DNA of 64,000 nucleotides from Comamonas sp. (GCA_021166775.1 JAJPEQ010000004.1:62001-126000); one strand, 5' to 3'. Shown: positions 7,188-15,736, counted from the first letter of the stretch. Program-made: numbers and translations. The notes: generated by a model not told the origin, from the sequence alone.

Positions 7188-8617
7188 ATACGAGCACGGT
7201 TTCCATGCACGGGTTTTCGCGCGCCGCCGCTGCCGCGCCCATGCCGGCACGCGCGGGGGCCGACTACCAGTTGCGCATCACGGGAGACGCGCGTGTGCAA
7301 CTGGCGCGGGGCTGGCTCTGGCTGGGTCTGGCGGCGCTCATCGGTTCGGGCCTCTTCGCCATTTTGCTGGTGGCTTCGCGCACGCCGGGCGTCAATCAGT
7401 GGCTGCCCGCGGCCAATTTTTTTCACGTGGCACTGGTGCTGCATGTGGACCTGTCGGTCATCGTCTGGTTCGTCGCCATGGCGGGCATGCTCTGGAGTCT
7501 TTACGGGCGCGCCAACGTGCAGCGCCTGGGGTGGGCCGGCTTGTGGGTGACAGCCGCGGGCACGCTGGCGATGGCGCTGGCTCCCTTCATCGATCCGGGC
7601 GAACCGGTGATGTCCAACTACATCCCGGTGCTCGATTCCGACCTGTTTCTCGCGGGGCTGGCCGTGTTCGGCCTGGGCGCGCTGCTGCTGGTGCTGCGCA
7701 GTCTCAATGCGGCGCCGCGCCTGGGTCTGCACTATGACGGCCATGGCGCGCTGCACTTCGGCCTGAGCGCGGCCGCGGTTTCGGCGGCGGTGGCGCTGCT
7801 GGCTTTTGGCTGGTCGTGGTGGGTTCTGCGCCCCGACCTGGACGCCAAGACCTATTACGAGATCGTGTTCTGGGGCGGCGGGCATGCGCTGCAATTCACC
7901 TGGACGCTGCTCATGCTGGTGGCCTGGCTGTGGCTGGCGAGCGCCTGCGGCGCGCGCATCCGGCTCACGCCGCGCGTGGTGGTGCTGATGTTCCTGCTGG
8001 CGCTGGTGGGGGTGTTCGCCACGCCCTACGCCTATGTGTCGCACGACATCACTTCCGTGGAGCATCGCAATCTGTTGACCTGGGCGATGCGCCTGGGGGG
8101 TGGCCCGGCCATCGTGCCGCTGGGCATGGCGGTGGTGCTGGGCATCACCACGGCGCGCATTCACGAGCCGCTGCTGCGCCCGCTGCGCGCCGCATTGCTT
8201 GCATCCATCCTGCTGTTCGCCGCCGGTGGCGTGATCGGCATCTTCATCAGTGGCAGCAATGTGCGCATTCCGGCGCACTACCACGGCTGCATCGTCGGCG
8301 TCACGCTGGCGCTCATGGGGGCGGTCTATCGCGTGCTGCCCAGCATGGGCTATCAGGCGCCGCAAAGCCGCCTCGCGGTGTGGCAGCCCTGGGTCTATGG
8401 CATCGGCCAGCTCATGCACATCATCGGCCTCGTGTGGTCCGGCGGCTATGGCGTGCAGCGCAAGGTGGCGGGGGCCGAGCAGGTGCTGCGCAGCGCGGGC
8501 GAGGTGGCCGGCATGGGCCTGATGGGGCTGGGTGGCCTGATCGCCATCATCGGCGGTTTGTTGTTTGTCGTTGTGGTGCTGCAAGCGATGCGCGCCCCAG
8601 CCGGGTTGGCGCGTTGA
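7184..8617 (+). CDS. second heme-copper subunit I with altered CuB ligands (His-Asp in place of His-His)
   Basis: A 477-residue polytopic protein of the heme-copper superfamily. H87 (LHVDLS) and H367 fit the low-spin heme, H365 (PAHYHG) the high-spin heme, and H234 (GGGHALQF) the helix VI CuB ligand. The usual His-His pair of helix VII is missing: the aligned segment reads Y-V-S-H287-D288. No tyrosine sits at the A/B position (F238 there) nor at the standard C-family position, although Y282 and Y284 are close. Families such as gNOR and nNOR were proposed for heme-copper enzymes with replaced CuB ligands. Whether this protein belongs to one of them needs a tree. No CuA or cytochrome c subunit is adjacent; the flanking cytochrome b fusions may be its electron donors. 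Confidence 0.78.
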   Translation: MNTSTVSMHGFSRAAAAAPMPARAGADYQLRITGDARVQLARGWLWLGLAALIGSGLFAILLVASRTPGVNQWLPAANFFHVALVLHVDLSVIVWFVAMAGMLWSLYGRANVQRLGWAGLWVTAAGTLAMALAPFIDPGEPVMSNYIPVLDSDLFLAGLAVFGLGALLLVLRSLNAAPRLGLHYDGHGALHFGLSAAAVSAAVALLAFGWSWWVLRPDLDAKTYYEIVFWGGGHALQFTWTLLMLVAWLWLASACGARIRLTPRVVVLMFLLALVGVFATPYAYVSHDITSVEHRNLLTWAMRLGGGPAIVPLGMAVVLGITTARIHEPLLRPLRAALLASILLFAAGGVIGIFISGSNVRIPAHYHGCIVGVTLALMGAVYRVLPSMGYQAPQSRLAVWQPWVYGIGQLMHIIGLVWSGGYGVQRKVAGAEQVLRSAGEVAGMGLMGLGGLIAIIGGLLFVVVVLQAMRAPAGLAR

Positions 8618-8630
8618 AGGAGCACGGGGC

Positions 8631-10559
8631 ATGATAGAAAAATTCCAGAGTCTGCTGCAGTGGATCTTCCTGCGCGTCGAAAACCTCTTCAACCTGGCGT
8701 TTGGCGATCGCATCAACCCCTACTATCACCTGGGCGCGATCACCTTCTTCCTGTTCTGGGTGGTGGCCGGTTCGGGCCTGTATCTGTACGCCTTTTTCGA
8801 AACGGGCATCACCGACGCCTATGCCTCGGTGGTGGCCATTTCAGAGAAGCAGTGGTGGCTGGGCGGCATCATGCGCAGCGTGCATCGCTACGCGTCCGAC
8901 GCGATGGTGCTCACCATGGGCCTGCACATGCTGCGCTACTTCGCGTTCAATCGCTACCGCGGTTTTCGCTGGTTCTCGTGGATCACCGGCGTCGTCCTGA
9001 TCGTGATGGTCTGGGCCTCGGGCATCAACGGCTACATGCTGCCCTGGGACCAGATGGCGCAGTACGTGACGGTGACGAGTTTCGAGTGGCTGGACTGGCT
9101 GCCGATCTTCGACGGCACGCTGATGCGCAACTTCCTCTACTCGGATCACGTGGGCGGGCGGCTCTTCACGCTGCTGTCGTTCATGCACATCGGCCTGCCG
9201 CTGATCGTGCTGATGATCATGTGGGTGCACGTGCAGCGCGTGCCCAAGGCGCGTACCACGCCGCCCCGGCCCATCGTCTGGGGCTTGCTCGCGACGCTGC
9301 TCGGGCTCTCGCTGGTGGTGCCGGTGCACAGTCAGGGCGGGATCAGTGATCTGTCGCGCGCGGTGGCGAGCATCCAGCTGGACTGGTTCCTGCTGCCCTT
9401 GTTTCCCCTGATGTCCGAATGGCCGCTGGGCCGCGTGTGGGCTCTGGTCGTCGTCGTCGGCCTCTTCGTGGCCCTGCAGCCGTGGCTGCCGATCCGCTGG
9501 CGCCGCAACCCGGCCAAGGAGGTGCACCAGGTGGTGGTGCATGGTCCGGGCAACGTGCGGGCGCAGTTCAAGGTGCGCCCTGGCGAGACCATTCTGGATG
9601 CCGGCCTGGGCGCGGGCATCGGCCTGGACTACGAGTGCCGCAATGGGGCCTGCGGCCGCTGCATCTGCAGCGTGGAACAGGGCACCTACGACCATCGTTC
9701 CTACCAGCTCACCGCCATGAGCAACGAGCAGAAGGCCAGGGGCATGGCGCTGATGTGCTGCGCCATCCCGCGCGTGGACATGGCCATCAACGTGGAAATT
9801 CTGAGCGCCGACGTCACGCACAAGGTCAAGGAATATTCCGCCACCGTGCAGACGATGGAGCGTCTGGCGCCCGACGTGATGCATGTGGTGCTGCGCCTGC
9901 CGGTGGGCGAGGCGGCGCTGGATTTTGCCGCCGGGCAGTACGTCAACATCCTGCTCGAGGATGGGCAGCGGCGCGCCTACTCGTTTGCCAACCGACCGGG
10001 TGTGAGCAACGACATCGAGCTGCACGTGCGCCACATGCCCGGCGGGCTCTTCACCACGCGGGTGTTCGAGAGCATGAAGGAGGGCGACTTCATCCGCTTC
10101 GAGGGGCCGCTGGGCAGCTTCACGCTGCGCGATGGTCCGGCCCCGATTCTGTTCGTGGCCGGGGCGACGGGCTTTGCGCCGATCAAGAGCATCGTCGAGG
10201 ATGCCTTCGCGCGCGACGTCAAGCGCAGCATGCGCCTGTACTGGGGCGTGCGTCATCCGCAGGATCTGTACATGCTGGCGCTGTGCGAGCAGTGGCAGCG
10301 CGAGCATGCCAACTTCACGGTCGTGCCCGTGGTCTCGGAGCCTGTCGAAGGCGATGGCTGGCAGGGGCGTACCGGTCTGGTGCACGAGGCCATGCTGGCC
10401 GACTTCCCTGATCTGAGCGGCCACGAGGTCTATCTGTGCGGCTCGGTGCGCATGGTGGAGAACGCCGTGCCGGCCTTCATCGGCCAGGGTCTGTCCGAGG
10501 ACGCCTGCTTCTCCGATGCCTTTGTGCCCGCGGCGGGCAAGCCGGTCGTGACGACCTGA
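8631..10559 (+). CDS. cytochrome b / [2Fe-2S] ferredoxin / FAD-NAD(P) reductase fusion protein
   Basis: A 642-residue three-part electron-transfer protein with an AAGGAG ribosome site. The N-terminal cytochrome b/b6 unit (about 1-230) has His pairs H85/H99 and H186/H200 and a PWDQ motif, followed by an extra membrane segment to about 285. A plant-type [2Fe-2S] domain follows (C336, C341, C344 and C376 or C377). The ferredoxin reductase module starts near 400, with the FAD motif RAYS (448-451), the nucleotide motif GATGFAP and a YLCGS segment. Iron-sulfur flavoprotein reductases of this kind normally oxidise NAD(P)H. Fusion to a diheme cytochrome b suggests NAD(P)H-to-membrane electron transfer, with quinone or the adjacent heme-copper protein as acceptor. 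Its N-terminal half resembles the fusion at 5044. Confidence 0.85.
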   Translation: MIEKFQSLLQWIFLRVENLFNLAFGDRINPYYHLGAITFFLFWVVAGSGLYLYAFFETGITDAYASVVAISEKQWWLGGIMRSVHRYASDAMVLTMGLHMLRYFAFNRYRGFRWFSWITGVVLIVMVWASGINGYMLPWDQMAQYVTVTSFEWLDWLPIFDGTLMRNFLYSDHVGGRLFTLLSFMHIGLPLIVLMIMWVHVQRVPKARTTPPRPIVWGLLATLLGLSLVVPVHSQGGISDLSRAVASIQLDWFLLPLFPLMSEWPLGRVWALVVVVGLFVALQPWLPIRWRRNPAKEVHQVVVHGPGNVRAQFKVRPGETILDAGLGAGIGLDYECRNGACGRCICSVEQGTYDHRSYQLTAMSNEQKARGMALMCCAIPRVDMAINVEILSADVTHKVKEYSATVQTMERLAPDVMHVVLRLPVGEAALDFAAGQYVNILLEDGQRRAYSFANRPGVSNDIELHVRHMPGGLFTTRVFESMKEGDFIRFEGPLGSFTLRDGPAPILFVAGATGFAPIKSIVEDAFARDVKRSMRLYWGVRHPQDLYMLALCEQWQREHANFTVVPVVSEPVEGDGWQGRTGLVHEAMLADFPDLSGHEVYLCGSVRMVENAVPAFIGQGLSEDACFSDAFVPAAGKPVVTT

Positions 10560-10603
10560 GAGGGCCCCGGCCCGGGGGAGGCCGGGTTGCCGCGAGCGGC
10601 AGG

Positions 10604-10633
10604 GGCGCTGCCTGGGTGCAGCGCCGTTTCTTG
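10604..10633 (+). terminator. intrinsic terminator after the respiratory operon
   Basis: An 8-bp perfect stem, GGCGCTGC with GCAGCGCC, encloses a 6-base loop and is followed by GTTTCTTG. It lies 45 bp after the last operon gene and 48 bp before the next gene. The U-rich tract is short, so read-through into 10681 is possible. Confidence 0.6.
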
Positions 10634-10680
10634 CCATAGGCAAGAATCGGCCTGTTTCCGTAACCGGTCGACCGACATTC

Positions 10681-12504
10681 ATGCGCCACCGAGGCCCCCC
10701 TTACTCCTTCATCGACGTACCCGCCCATGCGCGTGGGACGTCGGACTGGCGCACGCTCTCGCGCCTCCTGCCCTACCTGTGGGAATACAAATGGCGTGTG
10801 GTCGCGGCCATCGCCTTCATGCTGGTGGCCAAGCTCGCGAATGTCGGCGTGCCCCTGCTGCTCAAGGACCTGATCGACGCGATGGACGTCAAGAGCGGCA
10901 CGGCGGCCGCGTTGCTCGTGGTGCCGGTGGGTCTGTTGCTGGCCTACGGCGGATTGCGCCTGTGCACCTCCGTCTTCAACGAACTGCGGGAACTGGTGTT
11001 TGCGCGGGCCACGCACGGCGCGGCGCGTTCGATCGCGCTGGCCACCTTCGTGCATCTGCACAACCTGTCGCTGCGCTTTCATCTGGAGCGCCAGACGGGG
11101 GGCATGACGCGCGACATCGAACGCGGGGTGCGCGGCATCGAGTCGCTGGTGTCGTTCGCGCTCTTCAACATCATCGCCACCCTGGTGGAGGTGCTGCTGG
11201 TGCTGGGCGTGCTGGGCGCGAAGTTCGACTGGCGCTTCGTCGCCGTGACGCTCACCGCGCTGGTGCTCTACATTGGCTACACGGTCTGGGTGACGGAGTG
11301 GCGCATCGAATTTCGCCGCGAGGCCAACCGTTCGGATTCGGCCGCCAACACCAAGGCGATCGATTCACTGCTGAACTACGAGACCGTCAAGTACTTCAAC
11401 AACGAGGCTTTCGAGGCACGTCGCTACGATGAGAGCCTGGAGCGCTTTCGCCTCGCGCAGCTCAAGAGTCGATCGTCGCTGGGCCTGCTCAACAGCGGCC
11501 AGCAGCTCATCATCGCGGTGGCGCTCGTGGCCATGCTCTGGCTGGCGACGCAGGGGGTGGTCGATGGGCGGCTCACGGTCGGTGATCTGGTGATGGTCAA
11601 CGCCTTCATGATCCAGATCTACATCCCGCTCAATTTCCTTGGCGTGATCTATCGCGAGATCAAGCAGAGCCTGACCGATCTGGCGCGCATGTTCACGCTC
11701 ATGGACAAGGAGCGCGAGGTGCGCGATGCGCCCGATGCCAAGCCGCTCGTGGCGCTGGAGGAGCCCACGGTGCGCTTCGAGGATGTGCACTTTGCCTATG
11801 CGCCCGACCGGCCGATTCTGCGAGGCGTGAGCTTCGAGATCGCGGCGGGCCGCACGGTCGCCGTCGTTGGCCCTTCGGGTGCGGGCAAATCGACGCTCGC
11901 GCGTCTGCTGTTTCGCTTCTACGACGTGCAGGCCGGGCGCATCACGATCGCCGGACAGGACATCCGCAGCGTGACGCAGGAGAGTTTGCGCCGCGCGCTC
12001 GGCATCGTGCCGCAGGACACGGTGCTGTTCAACGACACCATCGCCTACAACATCGCCTACGGCCGCACCGGCGCGACGCAGGCCGAGGTCGAGCAGGCCG
12101 CGCGCGCGGCGCACATTCACGACTTCATCGCCTCCACCCCACAAGGCTACGGTGCGACGGTGGGCGAGCGCGGCCTGAAGCTCTCGGGCGGCGAAAAGCA
12201 GCGCGTGGCGATCGCGCGCACGCTGCTCAAGAACCCGCCCATCCTGATTTTCGACGAGGCCACGAGCGCGCTCGATTCGGCCAACGAACGCGCCATCCAG
12301 GCCGAGTTGCGTGCCGCGGCGCGGGGCAAGACCACGCTGGTGATCGCGCACCGCCTGTCCACCGTGGTTGATGCGCACGAGATTCTGGTGATGGAGCAGG
12401 GTCGCATCGTCGAGCGCGGCACGCATGACGATCTGCTGGCCGCTGGAGGACGGTACGCGCGGATGTGGGCCTTGCAGAGGAATTCAAGCGAAATTGCCAC
12501 TTGA
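10681..12504 (+). CDS. Atm1-type ABC exporter (ABCB7/HMT1 group), fused membrane and ATPase domains
   Basis: A 607-residue half-transporter. Six membrane helices occupy roughly residues 35-325. The segment YETVKYFNNEAFEARRYD at the end of the membrane domain is a signature of Atm1/HMT1 exporters, including the glutathione-contacting region. The ATPase domain has Walker A GPSGAGKST (about 397), signature LSGGEKQR (about 501) and Walker B ILIFDEA. Family members export glutathione-linked sulfur, metal or iron-sulfur precursors from the cytoplasm to the periplasm as homodimers. The ATG at 10681 is the first after the terminator. No ribosome site is obvious, so a slightly later start cannot be excluded. 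Next gene is convergent. Confidence 0.85.
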   Translation: MRHRGPPYSFIDVPAHARGTSDWRTLSRLLPYLWEYKWRVVAAIAFMLVAKLANVGVPLLLKDLIDAMDVKSGTAAALLVVPVGLLLAYGGLRLCTSVFNELRELVFARATHGAARSIALATFVHLHNLSLRFHLERQTGGMTRDIERGVRGIESLVSFALFNIIATLVEVLLVLGVLGAKFDWRFVAVTLTALVLYIGYTVWVTEWRIEFRREANRSDSAANTKAIDSLLNYETVKYFNNEAFEARRYDESLERFRLAQLKSRSSLGLLNSGQQLIIAVALVAMLWLATQGVVDGRLTVGDLVMVNAFMIQIYIPLNFLGVIYREIKQSLTDLARMFTLMDKEREVRDAPDAKPLVALEEPTVRFEDVHFAYAPDRPILRGVSFEIAAGRTVAVVGPSGAGKSTLARLLFRFYDVQAGRITIAGQDIRSVTQESLRRALGIVPQDTVLFNDTIAYNIAYGRTGATQAEVEQAARAAHIHDFIASTPQGYGATVGERGLKLSGGEKQRVAIARTLLKNPPILIFDEATSALDSANERAIQAELRAAARGKTTLVIAHRLSTVVDAHEILVMEQGRIVERGTHDDLLAAGGRYARMWALQRNSSEIAT

Positions 12505-12584
12505 CGCATGCTGGAAGGGCGCGGCATGCTCCCATTTTCGAGAGCATCTCGGCCTTCAACGGTGGATGCGCGCCAGCGTTTGGA

Positions 12585-13568
12585 TCAGCGCCGCAGCAGC
12601 CGCTGCGCCGCCTGCAGCACCTTGTCCGTGCCGATGCGCGACTCGGCCTCCAGCACAGGCGCATAGCCGACCGGAATGCGCGGCGCGCCCAGGCGCGCCA
12701 CGCGGGCGCGCGTGTGCTCGGCCACCGTGGCGGCGATTTCGGCGCCGAAGCCTGCGGCCTGCACCGCCTCGTGCACCACGAGCAGGCGTCCGCTTTTCTC
12801 GGCGCTTGCCAGCACCGTCTCGCGGTCCCAGGGCCAGATCGTGCGCAGATCGATCACCTGCGCATGCACGCCCTCCTGGGTGAGCCGTTCGGCGGCCTGC
12901 ACGCAGGCCTGTACCTGGCGTGACCAGGAGACGAGGGTGAGGTCCGTGCCCGCGTCGAACGCGATGCGGCAGGGGCCGATGGGCACGGGCGTGGCGGTGT
13001 CCACCTCGCCCTGCAGGCCCCAAAGCTCCTTGTGCTCCAGGTAGGCGACCGGGTCGTCGCCCGCGAGCGCGCTCTTGAGCAGGCCGTAGTTGTCCTGGGG
13101 CGTGCCGGGTGCGAGCACGACGAGGCCGGGCACATGCGCGAACCAGGCTTCCAGGGATTGCGAGTGCTGTGCGGCCGAGGCCGTCCAGATGCCGATGGGC
13201 ATGCGCGCGACGAGCGGCACGCGGCCCTGGCCGCCGAACATGAAGCGGTTCTTCGCAGCCTGGTTCACCAGTTCGTCTATCGCGCAGAGCGCGAAATCGA
13301 CCACGCGCAGCTCGACCACGGGGCGCAGGCCCGCGAGCGCCATGCCCACGCCCGCACCCATGATCGCGGCCTCGGAGATGGGCGTGTCGATCACGCGATC
13401 GCTGCCGAAGGCCGCCGCCAGCGGCCTGCCGTCGGTGGTGCGGTACTGGCCGAAGACGCCGCCGCGGCCCAAGTCCTCGCCGAGCGCGACCACCCGGGGG
13501 TCGGCGCTCATGGCTTCTTCCAGCGCCAGCGAGGCGGCCTGCGCGTAACTCAGGGTGCGCGCGCTCAT
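12585..13568 (-). CDS. 2-oxoacid/acetoin dehydrogenase-type E1 component, beta subunit
   Basis: A 327-residue transketolase-like beta subunit of a thiamine diphosphate E1. Recognisable segments are ALGEDLGRGGVFGQ, RVIDTPISEAAIMGAGVGMAL, MPIGIWTASAAQHSQSLEAW and the C-terminal transketolase domain with VIDLRTIWPWD and VVHEAV. The start at 13568 was chosen because its ATG overlaps the alpha-subunit stop as ATGA; a second ATG two codons upstream (13574) is possible. It is the last gene of a minus-strand unit after the TRAP transporter. No E2 or E3 gene is next to it, so the complex must borrow these or use others elsewhere. The substrate is not readable from sequence. Confidence 0.85.
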   Translation of the reverse strand: MSARTLSYAQAASLALEEAMSADPRVVALGEDLGRGGVFGQYRTTDGRPLAAAFGSDRVIDTPISEAAIMGAGVGMALAGLRPVVELRVVDFALCAIDELVNQAAKNRFMFGGQGRVPLVARMPIGIWTASAAQHSQSLEAWFAHVPGLVVLAPGTPQDNYGLLKSALAGDDPVAYLEHKELWGLQGEVDTATPVPIGPCRIAFDAGTDLTLVSWSRQVQACVQAAERLTQEGVHAQVIDLRTIWPWDRETVLASAEKSGRLLVVHEAVQAAGFGAEIAATVAEHTRARVARLGAPRIPVGYAPVLEAESRIGTDKVLQAAQRLLRR

Positions 13569-14572
13569 TGCCACACCCCCTGACCGGCGGTGATGACGTC
13601 GGCGTAGGCGGCCTCCGCGGCCGGTGGCGGGGCGTTCGTGGCCGTGGCCACGGCGACGGCGATTTCATCGCGCGCCTCGCGCTCGATGCGTTCGGCTGCA
13701 GGCCCCAGGCCTTGCGCCTTCAGGCGTTCACGGGCGTTCGCGATGGGGTCGTTCTTCAGCGCCGACTCGACTTCCGCCGCGTCGCGGTAGGCGGCGGCAT
13801 CGACCGAGACGTGGCCCTTCAGGCGATAGGTGATCGCGTGTAGCAGACGCGGACCTTGCCCTGAGCGGACCTCGGCGGTCAGGCGTGCCGCAGCCGCGCT
13901 CACCGCCTCGACGTCGTTGCCGTCCACGCGCAGCGCCGGGATGTCCATGGCTTCGGCGCGGCGGCTCGCGGCGTTCTCGCCCGCGGTCATCGCGGCCGAG
14001 GGCGTGGTGGCGGAGATGCGGTTGTCCTCGCAGACGAAGAGCACCGGCAGGCGAAAGACCCGCGCCCAGTTCAGCGCCTCGAAGAAGGGCCCGCGGTTGA
14101 GCGCGCCGTCGCCGACGAAACCGACGGCGATCGCGTCGAGGTGTTGCAGTTTCAGCGCATGCGCCGCGCCGACGGCGATTGGCAGGCCGTCGGCCACGAC
14201 GCCGTTGGCGCCGAGCATGCCGATGGAAAAATCCGCGATGTGCATCGAGCCGCCCTTGCCGCCGTTGTAGCCGCGCGCGCGCCCGAACAGCTCGCACATC
14301 ATGCGCGTCGGGTCGGCCCCCTTGGCCAGGGTGTGGCCGTGGCCGCGGTGCGTGGAAGTGAGCAGATCCGTTGCCCTGAGGTGGGCGCACACGCCCGCGG
14401 GCACGGCCTCCTGCCCGGTGGACAGGTGCAGCGGGCCCTTCACGCGCACGTCGGCGACCTTGTCGGTGGCCGCGCCGCCCCAGGAGACGCCGCCCTGGCT
14501 CGCGGCCTCGGCCGCGTCCTCGAAGGCGCGAATGCGCACCATGACGCGGAACAGGTCAAGCAATTGAGGCAT
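13565..14572 (-). CDS. 2-oxoacid/acetoin dehydrogenase-type E1 component, alpha subunit
   Basis: A 335-residue thiamine diphosphate-binding alpha subunit. The ThDP motif runs from GDG (residues 154-156) to the N of EDN (184). Other family segments are HLSTGQEAVPAGVCAHLR, THRGHGHTLAKGAD and GYNGGKGGSMHIAD. The start MPQLLDLFRVMVRIRAFE fits family N-termini; the frame stays open about 31 codons further upstream, but that part has no family character. It pairs with the beta gene by a 4-bp overlap. Neighbouring TRAP genes suggest that a carboxylic acid or a related compound is imported and then decarboxylated; this is inference from context. Confidence 0.86.
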   Translation of the reverse strand: MPQLLDLFRVMVRIRAFEDAAEAASQGGVSWGGAATDKVADVRVKGPLHLSTGQEAVPAGVCAHLRATDLLTSTHRGHGHTLAKGADPTRMMCELFGRARGYNGGKGGSMHIADFSIGMLGANGVVADGLPIAVGAAHALKLQHLDAIAVGFVGDGALNRGPFFEALNWARVFRLPVLFVCEDNRISATTPSAAMTAGENAASRRAEAMDIPALRVDGNDVEAVSAAAARLTAEVRSGQGPRLLHAITYRLKGHVSVDAAAYRDAAEVESALKNDPIANARERLKAQGLGPAAERIEREARDEIAVAVATATNAPPPAAEAAYADVITAGQGVWQ

Positions 14573-14606
14573 CAGGACAAAAAAACATGTCAGCTGGATG
14601 GGAGGG

Positions 14607-14690
14607 GACCTGGGCGCGAGCACCCAGGTCGAGATGGGCGTTGAGCGCTTGGCGAGAGAGGCCAAAGACCAAGCCAGGCGCCCAACGCCC
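14607..14690 (-). promoter_or_regulatory. two nested inverted repeats between dctP and the E1 alpha gene
   Basis: The 126-bp gap holds GACCTGGG (14607-14614) facing CCCAGGTC (14623-14630). It also holds a larger one, GGGCGTTG (14636-14643) facing CAACGCCC (14683-14690), with further pairing inside (GCGCTTGG/CCAAGC). In RNA from the minus strand the larger hairpin follows dctP directly. There is no strong U tract. It may stabilise or process the dctP message, giving more binding protein than E1, a common arrangement for periplasmic binding protein genes. The function is inferred. Confidence 0.5.
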
Positions 14691-14698
14691 GACGGTCT

Positions 14699-15736
14699 TC
14701 AGTGCTTGCGCGCCGCGATCGCCTTCTCGGCCTTGTCCACGAGTCCGGCGCCGATCTGGCCCTTCCACTTCTTGTAGACGGGCTGCGTGATTTTCACGAA
14801 CTGCTCGCGCTCCGCGGGGGTGAGCTGCGTGACCGTCACGCCCATGCCCGCGATGTCCTTGAGCAGCGGCTGACCGGGTTCGACCAGGCCCTTGCGCGCC
14901 AGCGCGATCTCTTCCTTGCCGGCTTCCAGCGCGGCTTCGCGAACGGCTTGTTGATCTGCCGGTGTCCACGAGTTCCAGACGTCCTTGTTGACGACGAAGA
15001 CCAGCGGATCGGCCACGTAGCCCCACATCGTCAGGTACTTCTGGCCGACGTTCTGCAGCTTGGCCGCCGTGAAGATGCTCAAGGGGTTTTCCTGCCCGTC
15101 CACCGCGCCGCTGGCAAACGCGGGCTGCGCGTCGGCCCAGCTCATCTGCGTGGGGTTGGCGCCCAGCGCGGTGAAGGTGTCGATGAACAGCGGCGAGCCG
15201 ACGATGCGGATTTTCAGGCCCTTCAAGTCGGCCGGGGTCTTGACCGCGTGCTTGGAGTTGGTCAGCTCGCGGTAGCCGTTTTCGCCCCAGGCGAGCGGCA
15301 CCACCCCCGCCTTGTCCAGCGTCTTGAAGATGTCCTTGCCGACCTCGCCCTGCGTGAGCGCGTCGATCGCCGCATAGTCAGGCATCAGGAAGGGTAGCGA
15401 GAACAGGTTGAGCTGCTTGACCTGCGGCGACCAGTTGATGGTCGAGCCGATCGCCATGTCGATCACGCCCTGGCGCAGCGCGGAGAACTCGCGCGTCTGG
15501 TCGCCCTGGATCAGCGACACGCCGGGATAGAGCTTGATGTTGATGCGCCCCTGCGTCTTTTCCTTGACCTTGTTGGCCCAGATTTCGCCGCCCTTGCCCC
15601 AGGGGAAGGCCGTGCCGACGACGAGCGACATGCGGTATTCGCTCTTGTAGTTGTTCTGGGCATGGGCGGCGGGCAGGCCCAGCGTGAGCAACGAGGCAGC
15701 GGCTGCCGTGGCGGTGAGGAAGGTGCGAAGTTTCAT
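14699..15736 (-). CDS. dctP: TRAP transporter periplasmic binding protein (DctP family)
   Basis: A 345-residue periplasmic solute-binding protein. A signal peptide ends near AAHAQ at residues 25-27 and is followed by YRMSLVVGTAFPWGKGGEIWANKV, typical of the DctP fold. The conserved family arginine is expected in KIRIVGSPLF, where such proteins salt-bridge a substrate carboxylate. An AGGAGA ribosome site precedes the ATG at 15736. Its genes for the permeases lie directly upstream in the same unit, in the order dctQ, dctM, dctP. The ligand is unknown; organic acids are usual. Confidence 0.92.
   Translation of the reverse strand: MKLRTFLTATAAAASLLTLGLPAAHAQNNYKSEYRMSLVVGTAFPWGKGGEIWANKVKEKTQGRINIKLYPGVSLIQGDQTREFSALRQGVIDMAIGSTINWSPQVKQLNLFSLPFLMPDYAAIDALTQGEVGKDIFKTLDKAGVVPLAWGENGYRELTNSKHAVKTPADLKGLKIRIVGSPLFIDTFTALGANPTQMSWADAQPAFASGAVDGQENPLSIFTAAKLQNVGQKYLTMWGYVADPLVFVVNKDVWNSWTPADQQAVREAALEAGKEEIALARKGLVEPGQPLLKDIAGMGVTVTQLTPAEREQFVKITQPVYKKWKGQIGAGLVDKAEKAIAARKH

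Noticed and set aside
8841-10682. 613-codon minus-strand frame opposite the cytochrome b/FNR fusion
   Set aside because: Composition (His, Gln, Arg, Ala) is that of an antisense shadow, and the plus strand holds intact heme, cluster and flavin motifs.
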